Part shown: in pieces, positions 1 through 7,121 of the stretch
Layout: each line of letters starts with the position of its first letter
How positions within the stretch are numbered: the first letter of the stretch is position 1
Assembly: GCA_029987315.1 (NCBI GenBank)
Contig: DALTVZ010000115.1
Location: forward strand, 1-12,278
Length of the DNA: 12,278 nucleotides
DNA from: Methanocorpusculum sp.
GTDB taxonomy: Archaea; Halobacteriota; Methanomicrobia; Methanomicrobiales; Methanocorpusculaceae
Direction: 5' to 3'
Made by a program: the position numbers and the translations under genes
Notes under the pieces: model-generated
Seen by the model: the letters and a program-made list of their open reading frames with translations, nothing else
Told to the model about the DNA's origin: nothing
Databases searched by the model: none

Positions 1-1
1 C

Positions 2-643
2 GTGTTCACGAGCGAAAAGAACTGCTCGACCGCGTTCATGGTCAACAACGCCGCCGGTGAACAGATCACCTACTTCGAGTGGGGAGCAGGAGAAGCATTC
101 GCCCGGTCAACACCGCCAAAACGGGACTTCGTTCACATGGCGACCGGCGACGCCGCGTTCAACATCAGTATAGCAAAGCAGGCGAAGTTTTCTTCACTCG
201 ATCCGGGACAGGACGTAAAATACTATACGCCAGAGGATCTCACGACACTTCTTTGTGAGATCGATATGCTCATCTGCAATAATTACGAGATGAACATCAT
301 AAAAAATACCCTCTCCTGCACCGAAAAAGAGATACTGGATCAGGTGCCCTTCACCATCATCACGCATGGAAAAGCGGGAAGCAGTCTGTATTTTGATGGA
401 AAGATCCATCAGATCCCGGCGGTCCCGGTCGAAGCAAAGGATCCAACGGGAGCCGGCGATGCATACCGAGCCGGTTTTTTCACCGCATGGAAAAAAGGAT
501 TCGACCCGGTCACCTGCGCAAAAATAGGGGCGGTCACCTCATCCTTTGTTGTGGAAGTGATCGGCACCCAGACCAACCTCCCCGACTGGGACCGAATGGC
601 AAAACGTTATGCCTCTGTTTTTGGCAGACTGGAGCAAAAATGA
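2..643 (+). CDS. PfkB/ribokinase-family sugar or nucleoside kinase (5' truncated by window edge)
   Basis: This is the C-terminal two thirds of a PfkB-family kinase, which phosphorylates a sugar or nucleoside with ATP in the cytoplasm. Visible residues (counted from the first codon in the window) include an NxxE-type motif, NNYE at 93-96, an ITHGKAGS strand-turn at 120-127, and the family signature DPTGAGDAYRAGF at 147-159, whose GAGD holds the anion hole and catalytic Asp153. The family is usually about 300 residues, so roughly 85-90 residues lie upstream of the window. The GTG at position 2 is only the first codon of the open frame, not a believable start. The stop codon overlaps the next gene (ATGA, 640-643), which indicates translational coupling in an operon. 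Substrate cannot be read from this part; archaeal relatives include nucleoside kinases. Confidence 0.88.
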   Translation: MFTSEKNCSTAFMVNNAAGEQITYFEWGAGEAFARSTPPKRDFVHMATGDAAFNISIAKQAKFSSLDPGQDVKYYTPEDLTTLLCEIDMLICNNYEMNIIKNTLSCTEKEILDQVPFTIITHGKAGSSLYFDGKIHQIPAVPVEAKDPTGAGDAYRAGFFTAWKKGFDPVTCAKIGAVTSSFVVEVIGTQTNLPDWDRMAKRYASVFGRLEQK

Positions 644-1296
644 GTTGGGCTGCCCTCACGTCGGGAGGAAAAGATTCCATCCTTGCCGTACAAAAAGCCA
701 AAGATGCCGGGATGAAGGTCTCACATTTCGTAACGGTCGTTCCTAAAAATACCGAGTCATACATGTTCCATGCGGCAAATCTGGCGGCCGTCCCTGTGAT
801 GGCAAAACGCTGTAATGCCGAATATGTGGAGATCAAATCGGCAGGCGAAAAGGAAAAAGAGGTCAAAGATATGGAAAAGGGACTCGCGTCTCTTTGTGTC
901 GAGGGGATCATCGTTGGAGCGATCGAGTCCGAGTATCAAAGATCCCGTGTTGCCAAAGTCTGTGATCATCTTGATCTGAAACTTTTTGCTCCGCTCTGGC
1001 ACATGGATCCGTTGACCCTCATGTATGAGGTGGCATCCCGGCTTGACGCCTTGATCGTGGTCTGTGCAGCAGACGGACTTGGCGAAAATGTTCTTGGAAA
1101 AAAGATCGATGAAAAACTGATCGATCTGCTTCTTTCCGTGCAAAGATCCAGACGGATCCATCTTGCGGGAGAAGGCGGGGAGTATGAATCCCTTGTTCTG
1201 AACGCACCCTGTTTTTCAGCCCCGGTGCAGTGTTCCGAGATGATATTTAAATATGAAGGACTTCGCGGGGAAGTCATGATCGAGAGGTTCTGGTAA
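640..1296 (+). CDS. Dph6-like PP-loop ATPase (probable diphthine-ammonia ligase)
   Basis: A 218-residue protein with the N-type PP-loop SGGKDS at residues 8-13, which binds ATP and adenylates a substrate. It also has GAIESEYQRSR at 93-103, PLW at 118-120, and the late GEGGEYES motif at 177-184 followed by LVLNAP, all hallmarks of the archaeal/eukaryotic Dph6 family. Dph6 performs the last step of diphthamide formation on the elongation factor 2 histidine, converting diphthine with ammonium and ATP. The ATG at 640 was chosen because it gives the family-typical start directly before the PP-loop, overlaps the upstream stop as ATGA, and has GGAG at 631-634. The open frame extends further upstream, but that part lies inside the kinase gene. 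Length fits a single-domain archaeal Dph6 without the eukaryotic RidA-like extension. The enzyme name is transferred by family. Confidence 0.9.
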   Translation: MSWAALTSGGKDSILAVQKAKDAGMKVSHFVTVVPKNTESYMFHAANLAAVPVMAKRCNAEYVEIKSAGEKEKEVKDMEKGLASLCVEGIIVGAIESEYQRSRVAKVCDHLDLKLFAPLWHMDPLTLMYEVASRLDALIVVCAADGLGENVLGKKIDEKLIDLLLSVQRSRRIHLAGEGGEYESLVLNAPCFSAPVQCSEMIFKYEGLRGEVMIERFW

Positions 1297-1297
1297 C

Positions 1298-3028
1298 ATG
1301 AAACGTGAATTAAAAACCGAATCATTAACAAAATATCTGTTCGACGCACCCAAATGGGGGGCATCGTTAGCTTTGATGATCCTGATCGGATTTGCCGTTG
1401 ACGGGGTCGTGTTCCTTGCGACCGGCCAGACCCGATGGATCGGTCTCGCATTCTCCATACCCGCTGTCGTCGCATTGTTCCTAACAAAACCGTTTGTGAG
1501 TGCGATCGCCCGGCAAGAGTTCACCTGGAACCGCTCGGCTCTTTTGGCGCTTTGCTGTGAGATCTTCATGCTTCTCTTGATGGTCACCGCCCTCTTCCTT
1601 GGATCAGGATTTGCCTATGTCTTTGGTGTCGGATTTATTCTGGCGATCCGGCTGATCGTTCTCGCCGCCGTAGCAGATTACCGATTCGAAAGGATGTACG
1701 GACCCGCCGCAATCCAGACGTTTGCGGGAGTTATTGTCGGGGTCTGGTTCTTTGGCACTGACTTCATCATCCCGGCGGTCGTTTCGGTCGTGGTGTTCTC
1801 AGTAGTGGTCATCGGATTTTTACTCCTGTTCGATCTGCCGATGAAAAGGACGAGCGGGGTCGGAGCGATGCATTTCGTGAATGCGTTTCTTGCTCACCTG
1901 ACAAACGGTTCGAACGATCTAGAGGAGTATTTCCATCACATCAGCGAGTATGTTTCCGTTCCTGAAACAACATTTTTCTTCAAACGGGAGGGAAAACCCG
2001 ACGTATGGTTTGTTATTCCAAACCTTCATCCCGGTCCGATGGCAGATGTGGGAGGTAGTAACTTTCCAAAGATCCTGCATGATGATTTTGCGGACGAAGC
2101 GATCCTGCTCGTATCCCACGGATGCGCCAGTCATGATCTGAATCTTATCTCCAACCGGGAGACAGAGGCCATCACCAAAGCGATCCGGAATAGTCTGGAC
2201 TCGGTCATCTATACCGACCATGCAAGCCGCCCGGTCCGAACAAGATTTGGCACGGTCTCCATCCTTTCACAGAAGTTCGGCGACTCCCTTTTGATGGTCA
2301 CCACAAGGTCCCCAGAAATGACCGAGGACATGGACTACTCGATCGGCAGGATCGTGATGGGAGAGAGTAAAGGAAGATACAAAAACGTCGGGTTCGTGGA
2401 TGCCCACAACTGTATGACAGCGGTGACGAACATCATCTATCCTTCGACAAAAACCGGAAACGAGTTCATCTCCGGAGCGGACGAAGCGATGAACCTGATG
2501 CTGGACGCCGAGATGCTGCCGTATAAAGTGGGTGTCGCTCAGGTCATACCCCCATTCAGTAGAGGGGAAGGTTTTGCTGATATGGGGATCATTACCATGA
2601 TCACCGAGGTGGCCGGAATAAAAACAGCCTATATTCTGTTTGACGGAAACAATGTTCACGTCGGTGTCAGAGAGATCCTTCGAAACGCGGTCCTCGGACT
2701 TGGCATACATGAGGTCGAGATCCTCACGACCGATTCCCATGTGGTGAACTCGGTGACCGGCAGAAACCCAATCGGCCATGCAGTTTCAGCGAGTGAAATC
2801 ATACCCTATGTCTCCGAGGCTGTTTTAAAAGCGATCGAGGATCTTTCACCAGCAACAGGAGGAGCAGCCACTAATATATGTGAAGAGGTCGAGGTGTTCG
2901 GCCCGTCACGTATCGTTCAGCTTACCTCAACCGTGAATGCGATCGTGATAAATCTGCTCCCTCTCGCGACCCTTATGATGATTTCAGCATTTTTACTGAT
3001 CATGGTCGTCTGCATGATCGTGCTGTAA
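1298..3028 (+). CDS. DUF2070 family membrane protein
   Basis: A 576-residue protein of the archaeal DUF2070 family. Hydrophobic segments at about 22-40, 47-65, 81-102, 107-126, 139-152 and 157-178 form an N-terminal membrane domain of about six helices. A soluble region of about 365 residues follows (180-545), and a last helix runs at about 547-574. The soluble part has histidine/aspartate motifs that look like a metal site: NLHPGP 242-247, SHGCASHD 273-280, VDAHN 367-371 and TDSH 478-481. As I recall, the corresponding COG is described as a predicted neutral-ceramidase-superfamily lipid hydrolase; a hydrolase role here is inference. The start lies 1 bp after the preceding stop with GAGGT at 1284-1288, so it belongs to the kinase/Dph6 operon. 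Confidence 0.85.
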   Translation: MKRELKTESLTKYLFDAPKWGASLALMILIGFAVDGVVFLATGQTRWIGLAFSIPAVVALFLTKPFVSAIARQEFTWNRSALLALCCEIFMLLLMVTALFLGSGFAYVFGVGFILAIRLIVLAAVADYRFERMYGPAAIQTFAGVIVGVWFFGTDFIIPAVVSVVVFSVVVIGFLLLFDLPMKRTSGVGAMHFVNAFLAHLTNGSNDLEEYFHHISEYVSVPETTFFFKREGKPDVWFVIPNLHPGPMADVGGSNFPKILHDDFADEAILLVSHGCASHDLNLISNRETEAITKAIRNSLDSVIYTDHASRPVRTRFGTVSILSQKFGDSLLMVTTRSPEMTEDMDYSIGRIVMGESKGRYKNVGFVDAHNCMTAVTNIIYPSTKTGNEFISGADEAMNLMLDAEMLPYKVGVAQVIPPFSRGEGFADMGIITMITEVAGIKTAYILFDGNNVHVGVREILRNAVLGLGIHEVEILTTDSHVVNSVTGRNPIGHAVSASEIIPYVSEAVLKAIEDLSPATGGAATNICEEVEVFGPSRIVQLTSTVNAIVINLLPLATLMMISAFLLIMVVCMIVL

Positions 3029-3030
3029 AG

Positions 3031-3053
3031 CCTAAAAAAATATTATTTTTTTG
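3031..3053. terminator. Bidirectional A/T-tract terminator
   Basis: Between the convergent stops of the DUF2070 gene and the small Cys-rich gene lies an A7-TATTA-T7-like tract (about 3034-3052). It gives a run of T in the RNA sense on both strands. Archaeal RNA polymerase terminates at such T-rich tracts. Confidence 0.5.
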
Positions 3054-3270
3054 CCGGTTCGATCTCGATCGCACAGGCACTTCTTCGTACTCGAGGTAAG
3101 GACGCAAGTTTATTTTCATACTTCTCACAGGTGAACCCTGATTTTGGCATTGGATCTGGATGATCGACGTCCAGTTTACAGATGATGTGGTAGTCAGGAA
3201 AATCCCGATTTTCGGGATAGAGATATCTGTAAGATTCCAGATGGAGACAGGTAAGACAAGGAACAACCAT
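3043..3270 (-). CDS. Small Cys-rich protein, probable zinc binder
   Basis: A 75-residue minus-strand ORF. Cysteines at 5, 8, 31, 48 and 66 include a CLTC pair near the N-terminus, a lone Cys in IICKLD, and a TCEKYE segment. The CxxC...C...C arrangement ending in CEK(Y/F)E resembles many small archaeal metal-binding proteins of unknown function. No signal peptide or membrane segment is seen. It is convergent with the DUF2070 gene and divergent from uvrC, with 42 bp between start codons. There is no Shine-Dalgarno sequence, but TTAATGTATG on the minus strand at about 3293-3302 is placed for a leaderless transcript. It fills an otherwise empty gap, which supports it being real. Another frame over the same DNA (3000-3266) lacks any such pattern. 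Confidence 0.6.
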   Translation of the reverse strand: MVVPCLTCLHLESYRYLYPENRDFPDYHIICKLDVDHPDPMPKSGFTCEKYENKLASLPRVRRSACAIEIEPAKK

Positions 3271-3312
3271 AATAGTTAAAGATAGAGTCCGCCATACATT
3301 AATCTACCGTAA
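3271..3312. promoter_or_regulatory. Divergent promoter region, small Cys-rich gene / uvrC
   Basis: This 42-bp gap separates two divergent start codons and has no SD for either. AT-rich candidate TATA elements lie at about 3273-3281 (for uvrC) and 3293-3302 (for the minus gene). Both would place transcription starts within about 10 nt of the start codons. Assignment is by spacing only. Confidence 0.35.
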
Positions 3313-4872
3313 ATGCCACCCTTTGATCTTGCCGATATTCCTCATTTGCCGGGCTGTTACCTCTATAAAGACGAAAATGGGACGATAATTTATGTGGGCA
3401 AAGCAAAAGATCTGAAAAAACGTGTCTCCTCCTACTTTCAGAAAAAGGATCATGACCCGAAGACAGAGAAGCTTGTGGCGACGATCCGCTTTCTCGAATA
3501 CATCGTTACCGAGACAGAGGAGGAGGCGTATCTTCTTGAAAATACGCTGATAAAACATCATCAGCCAAAATATAATATCGATCTCAAGGATGCGAAGTCC
3601 TATGCATACATCGAACTCACCAAAGAGCAGTTCCCGCGGATCACGATAGCAAGAAAGACCCGGGAGAACGGACAGTTCTTCGGTCCGTTCGTCTCTGGAA
3701 AGGAACGGGATCATGTTCTTTCGGTGGTGAAAAAAACATTCAGGCTCCGGTCCTGCAAAACGATGCCGAAGAACCGGCCCTGTCTTCGGTATCATATTGG
3801 TAACTGCTCGGGGCCGTGCGGCGGCCATATCTCGCCCGAGGATTACAGAAAACAGTGTTCATATGCGGCCGATGTGCTGAAAGGCAACACCAAAGAAATT
3901 AAAAATAAACTCGAGGAGGAGATGGAGGTGTATGCAAAGAACACCGAGTTCGAAGCAGCACTCCTCTGCCGGGACATGATCACCGCGGTGGAAAACCTTT
4001 CTGCACGCCAGTATGTTGCGAGAAAGATCGATCATGACGAGGACGTTATCGCATATCGGATCCGCGACGGGCTGGTATATCTACTGGTGTTTCATGTGTA
4101 CAAGGGGACGCTTGGCGGCAGGGACGAATTTATATTTGATGCCGCCGATGGAGTTTTCGAGGAGTTCGTTGCCAGATATTATACCGAGACCCCTGCTCCA
4201 AAGGAGATCATCGTCGAGGAGGAGTTGGATGAAGCACTCGGCCGATATCTGGGAGATATTGCCGGACATATCGTGAGGATCACCGTCCCAAAGCAGGGAG
4301 CGAAGAAGAAGCTGCTGGAGCTTGCCGGAAAAAACATCGAGACCACCCATTTTGGCGAGGAGCTAAAGGTGACCGAGCTTCAGGCGGCCCTTCGTCTGCA
4401 GACACCGCCCAACGTCATCGAATGCTTCGATATCTCACATCTCTCAGGAACGGATACGGTGGCGTCGATGGTCCAGTTCCGGGCCGGTAGACCTGATAAG
4501 AGAAATTATCGGCGGTTCAAGATCAAGAACGTTGAGGGGGTCGACGACTTCGCTTCTATGGCGGAGGTGGTACGCAGAAGATACAGCCGCCTCATTGAAG
4601 AGGAAAAACCTCTGCCTGACCTGATCGTGATCGACGGAGGCAAAGGTCAGCTCTCATCTGCAAAACGGATCCTCGACGAACTGGAGGCGGATATCCCGCT
4701 CATCTCACTTGCAAAAGCAGAGGAGGAGGTGTTCGTCTCAGGCGTGCCGTTTCCCCTCCCGTTTGGAAAAAAGACCAAAGCTAACATGTATCTTCAGGAG
4801 ATACGAGACGAAGCCCACCGGTTTGCAGTCACCTACAACCGACTGCTTCGGAAAAAACGGTTGATAAAATAA
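3313..4872 (+). CDS. uvrC: UvrABC excinuclease subunit C, short form
   Basis: UvrC makes the two incisions flanking a DNA lesion in nucleotide excision repair with UvrA and UvrB. The 519-residue protein begins with a GIY-YIG nuclease domain (about 9-90: G14-C15-Y16, YVG 27-29, Arg37, Glu76). Next come four cysteines at 148, 157, 165 and 169, in the position where E. coli UvrC was reported to hold a 4Fe-4S cluster. A UVR coiled segment lies at about 196-231, and an RNase H-like C-terminal nuclease follows with Asp373 (CFDISH), Asp441 (IDGGKGQL) and His502 (DEAHRF). It stops soon after that, so the helix-hairpin-helix tail of the about 610-residue bacterial protein is absent, as I recall for other methanogen UvrC proteins. 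No SD is seen; the start matches the family N-terminus. Confidence 0.97.
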   Translation: MPPFDLADIPHLPGCYLYKDENGTIIYVGKAKDLKKRVSSYFQKKDHDPKTEKLVATIRFLEYIVTETEEEAYLLENTLIKHHQPKYNIDLKDAKSYAYIELTKEQFPRITIARKTRENGQFFGPFVSGKERDHVLSVVKKTFRLRSCKTMPKNRPCLRYHIGNCSGPCGGHISPEDYRKQCSYAADVLKGNTKEIKNKLEEEMEVYAKNTEFEAALLCRDMITAVENLSARQYVARKIDHDEDVIAYRIRDGLVYLLVFHVYKGTLGGRDEFIFDAADGVFEEFVARYYTETPAPKEIIVEEELDEALGRYLGDIAGHIVRITVPKQGAKKKLLELAGKNIETTHFGEELKVTELQAALRLQTPPNVIECFDISHLSGTDTVASMVQFRAGRPDKRNYRRFKIKNVEGVDDFASMAEVVRRRYSRLIEEEKPLPDLIVIDGGKGQLSSAKRILDELEADIPLISLAKAEEEVFVSGVPFPLPFGKKTKANMYLQEIRDEAHRFAVTYNRLLRKKRLIK

Positions 4873-4890
4873 TATTTAAACTTTTTTTGT
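4870..4890 (+). terminator. T-tract terminator after uvrC
   Basis: A T7 run at 4882-4888 follows the uvrC stop directly and overlaps the convergent 3' end of arfC. No hairpin is needed in archaea. Confidence 0.35.
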
Positions 4891-5553
4891 CCATGTCAGA
4901 AGGACCCCGTCATCGATACGCTCAACATTTTTGAGCGAAAGACGGGTGAAGTCTGCTGGATCGATAAACCCAGTACCATCGGCAAGGGTCGGAGCATCCT
5001 TGCCGCCAATGATCAGTGCGCCGACATATGTGCGTATTTCGTCAAACAGACCACTGCTCAAAAACGACCATAACAGGGTCGATCCTCCCTCGACCATCAG
5101 CTGTTTGACCCCAAGCTTGGAAAGCTCGTCCAATGCCGTTGCCAGATCGACAAAATCCGGGCCGGCAGAGATCACCATTGCCTTTTTCTTAAGAATGTCG
5201 CAGTTCTCCTTCGGGGCTTTTTCAGAGACGAAGATGATCACACGCCCCAGTCCTTTTTTGAACATGTCCCCGTCGGCGGGCATTCGTGCCATACTGTCGA
5301 TCACGACCCGCATGGGATGAGGGTCTTTGCCGTTTGCTTTTCGAATACTGGCATACTCCTCGCTTTTGATCCGAAGAGAGGGGTCGTCAGAGAGGACGGT
5401 GCCTATCCCTACCATGATCGCGTCGGAGTTGGCACGAAGCTGATCTACACGAACAAAATCATCATGACCAGAGATCTTGGTCTGTTTTCTTTCGCGAGTG
5501 GCAAGCTTTCCGTCGGCACTCATTGCTACGTTGATGATCACATACGGACGCAT
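4876..5553 (-). CDS. arfC: 2,5-diamino-6-ribosylamino-pyrimidinone 5'-phosphate reductase
   Basis: A 225-residue RibD-C/DHFR-fold reductase of the archaeal stand-alone type (MJ0671 family). It reduces the ribosylamino group of the GTP-derived pyrimidine to the ribitylamino form with NAD(P)H, for riboflavin, FAD and F420/FO precursors. Motifs: NVAMSADGK at 8-16, the nucleotide-site segment GIGTVLSDDPSLR at 49-61, VEGGSTLLWSF at 154-164, and GGKDAPT at 183-189. Bacterial RibD has an N-terminal deaminase domain; here it is absent, as expected for archaea. The start at 5553 is chosen because the first beta strand (PYVIINVAMS) is conserved. It converges on uvrC with only 3 bp between stops. The gene upstream on the same strand is the 60-residue small protein, 63 bp away. 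Confidence 0.93.
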   Translation of the reverse strand: MRPYVIINVAMSADGKLATRERKQTKISGHDDFVRVDQLRANSDAIMVGIGTVLSDDPSLRIKSEEYASIRKANGKDPHPMRVVIDSMARMPADGDMFKKGLGRVIIFVSEKAPKENCDILKKKAMVISAGPDFVDLATALDELSKLGVKQLMVEGGSTLLWSFLSSGLFDEIRTYVGALIIGGKDAPTLADGTGFIDPADFTRLSLKNVERIDDGVLLTWTKKV

Positions 5554-5562
5554 ACAAAGATC

Positions 5563-5571
5563 CTATTTATA
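5563..5571 (-). promoter_or_regulatory. TATA-like box upstream of arfC (spacing anomalous)
   Basis: Minus-strand TATAAATAG is the best TATA match in the gap. It is only about 14 nt from the arfC ATG, while archaeal boxes lie about 27 nt before the transcription start. Either it is not used for this ORF or a shorter mRNA starts inside it. A second candidate, GTTTATAAG on the minus strand at 5626-5634, would give a leader of about 50 nt. Confidence 0.35.
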
Positions 5572-5616
5572 CGTGAACGTGGGGAGGACATAGAAAATAG
5601 AATGGACCAGGAAGTT

Positions 5617-5799
5617 TTAAACCTTCTTATAAACGTTTACACCAACGCGAACTTCGGGGTGTTTGCGGTCGATCGGTTTGTTTCCCATGCTGGAACCAAT
5701 GATTATTGTCTTGCCTGAGGAGGATGGACCGAAGTCCTTAGACAAATCGACCTCAATAGTAAGGATATCTCCTTCAACCGACGTTTTTACATTTTTCAT
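5617..5799 (-). CDS. Conserved small protein of unknown function (60 aa)
   Basis: A 60-residue protein with two amphipathic strands (GDILTIEVDLS), a Ser/Gly-rich turn GPSSSGKTIIIGSS, a GNKP turn, and an ending VRVGVNVYKKV. I recall a family of about 60-residue proteins in archaea and bacteria with the same plan (EGxxLxIxVDLSKxxGxSxSGKT...SxGN...VxxxxNVY), none with a known function. It is not Hsp20, which is longer and ends in an IxI motif. TTTATCTC on the minus strand at about 5822-5830 is centred about 27 nt from the ATG, so a leaderless mRNA is likely. It may be co-transcribed with arfC. Divergent from the EF-Tu-like gene. Confidence 0.68.
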   Translation of the reverse strand: MKNVKTSVEGDILTIEVDLSKDFGPSSSGKTIIIGSSMGNKPIDRKHPEVRVGVNVYKKV

Positions 5800-5819
5800 A
5801 TGTTGTTAATGTGCACGGT

Positions 5820-5832
5820 TAAGAGATAAATG
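5820..5832 (-). promoter_or_regulatory. TATA-like box for the 60-aa protein gene
   Basis: Minus-strand CATTTATCTC centred near 5826 lies about 27 nt from the ATG at 5799, the expected distance for a leaderless archaeal transcript. Confidence 0.4.
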
Positions 5833-5908
5833 TTGTGGGATTTTTTGCCGGTTTTATTGGTTTTTTTGGGTGAGTGTAGTGAGTGGCAAGGTCAAATGAG
5901 AGGTGATA

Positions 5909-5928
5909 CCCATACATATATTGATGGG
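5909..5928 (+). promoter_or_regulatory. TATA-like box with flanking 5-bp inverted repeat before the EF-Tu-like gene
   Basis: CATACATATATTG is centred near 5918, about 27 nt before 5945, which makes ATG 5950 nearly leaderless. The box is framed by CCCAT (5909-5913) and ATGGG (5924-5928), a possible operator. An SD-like AGGTGAT at 5901-5907 has no in-frame start at normal spacing. Confidence 0.35.
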
Positions 5929-5949
5929 AAAACACCAATGAGTATAACC

Positions 5950-6915
5950 ATGCCGAACTTAACCGTCGCCGTTCTGGCTCCTAACGGATATGCCCGTGAT
6001 ATCGGGAAGAAAGGGACCAGTACAGATATCACCTTCTATAACCTGAAAAAAGGTCACGATACCGTAACGCTTCTGGAACCGACCAGATACCCTGAGAGGC
6101 TTGCTCCTTTATTTTATGTTGTTTCAATGGCCCACGAAGCAATTGTGGTGATCTCGGAGATCACACCTATGGTTGCCGAATGGATCCTGATGCTTGACTG
6201 TGCGGATGTGAAACTTGGCACGATCATTTTGAAGAATTATATCCAGCCAAAACAGATCGCACCTCTGATCAAGGGAACAGTTCTCGAAAACTATACTATA
6301 ATGGAGGAAGACTTCATCGGCCTTTCAGCAAGCCTTCTCCAGCGTGCGGCAGAACAGCCGGATATCGAACCAAAGGACGGAGCAGTGGGTTCGGTCCCGA
6401 TCGATCACCACTTCAATGTGCGGGGTATCGGTACAGTTATCCTCGGCTGCGTTTCCGACGGCTGGATCAAGAAGCATGATAAGGTGCGGGTCGAGCCGCT
6501 CGAGAAAGTCGCTCAGATCCGGTCTGTGCAGAAGCATGATGATGATTTTGCCTGGGCATATGCAGGCGATCGGGTGGGTTGTGCGTTAAAGGATATCGAT
6601 GCCGAGGAGCTGGACAGAGGGTTTGTTTTGACGACGGATCCAAAGGTCACACACACGACCACGATCACCGGGGATGCACATCTGGTGAAGTACTGGCCAG
6701 CGGAGATAAAAGAGCAGATGGTGGTCTCGATCGGTCACTGGATGCAGTTTTTGTCTGCACGGGTGATGAAGGTCGAGAACGGATCCGACTGGCACAATCC
6801 GAAGCTGACTCTGGAACTGGATACGCCGCTTGTGTATAAGCCGGGCGACTCCGCGGTGATCCATTATCTGGACGGGGGAAAACTCCGTGTCGTCGGAACG
6901 ATCAGGCTTCCCTGA
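5950..6915 (+). CDS. EF-Tu/SelB-like pseudo-GTPase of methanogens
   Basis: A 321-residue protein of the translation-factor superfamily found in methanogens (EF-Tu/IF-2/RF-3 family). The N-terminal G-like domain (1-130) starts LTVAVLAPNGYARDIGKKGT. In place of GHVDHGKT there is only a distorted GYARDIGKK loop, and I see no DxxG or NKxD motif, so GTP binding is doubtful. Residues about 146-228 (DHHFNVRGIGTVILGCV...GDRVGCALKDI...RGFVL) form an EF-Tu domain 2 barrel, and about 232-321 a domain 3 barrel. Its role is unknown; selenocysteine factor SelB is the closest functional type by layout. The frame is open from 5830, but the extra N-terminal 40 residues lack family character. Start 5950 matches relatives and the TATA spacing; 5938 is an alternative. 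Confidence 0.85.
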   Translation: MPNLTVAVLAPNGYARDIGKKGTSTDITFYNLKKGHDTVTLLEPTRYPERLAPLFYVVSMAHEAIVVISEITPMVAEWILMLDCADVKLGTIILKNYIQPKQIAPLIKGTVLENYTIMEEDFIGLSASLLQRAAEQPDIEPKDGAVGSVPIDHHFNVRGIGTVILGCVSDGWIKKHDKVRVEPLEKVAQIRSVQKHDDDFAWAYAGDRVGCALKDIDAEELDRGFVLTTDPKVTHTTTITGDAHLVKYWPAEIKEQMVVSIGHWMQFLSARVMKVENGSDWHNPKLTLELDTPLVYKPGDSAVIHYLDGGKLRVVGTIRLP

Positions 6916-6983
6916 TTCTTTATTTTTGGATATTTTTTTTGTGTGCGGGTTGGATGCGAGCGAAGCGAAGCAGACGACCTTAG

Positions 6984-7121
6984 ATGAGGTGGACCGCTCC
7001 GCAGGAGTGGATCCGTGAGGCCATGCAAAGCAGGCTTTGTCTCCAGAATATCTGCCCGAACTGTTCTACGGTGAGTTCAAAAAAAGCGAGGTTTTGCAGT
7101 GAATGCGGGCCGTCCCTTTAG
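6984..7121 (+). pseudogene. Orphan zinc-ribbon ORF, likely gene remnant
   Basis: A 45-codon open frame (ATG 6984, TAG 7119-7121), with an inner ATG at 7023. It encodes ICPNCSTVSSKKARFCSECG near its end: two CxxC pairs 12 residues apart followed by G, the standard zinc-ribbon plan of many archaeal membrane and regulatory proteins, where it normally opens a longer protein. Here the frame ends three codons later, and its stop lies in the loop of the hairpin at 7108-7129. I read it as a truncated remnant, although a functional mini zinc ribbon cannot be excluded. Confidence 0.4.

Noticed and set aside
487..1296. A longer Dph6-like protein starting at 487.
   Set aside because: The added part lies inside the kinase gene in another frame; ATG 640 gives the family N-terminus.
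5617..5799. The 60-residue protein as an Hsp20 fragment.
   Set aside because: The strand pattern is superficially similar, but the alpha-crystallin core and IxI tail are missing and the ORF is complete on its own.
5830..5949. An N-terminal extension of the EF-Tu-like protein, starting with a hydrophobic signal-like segment.
   Set aside because: It would be a cytosolic translation-factor relative; the extension overlaps T-runs, a direct repeat and the likely TATA box.
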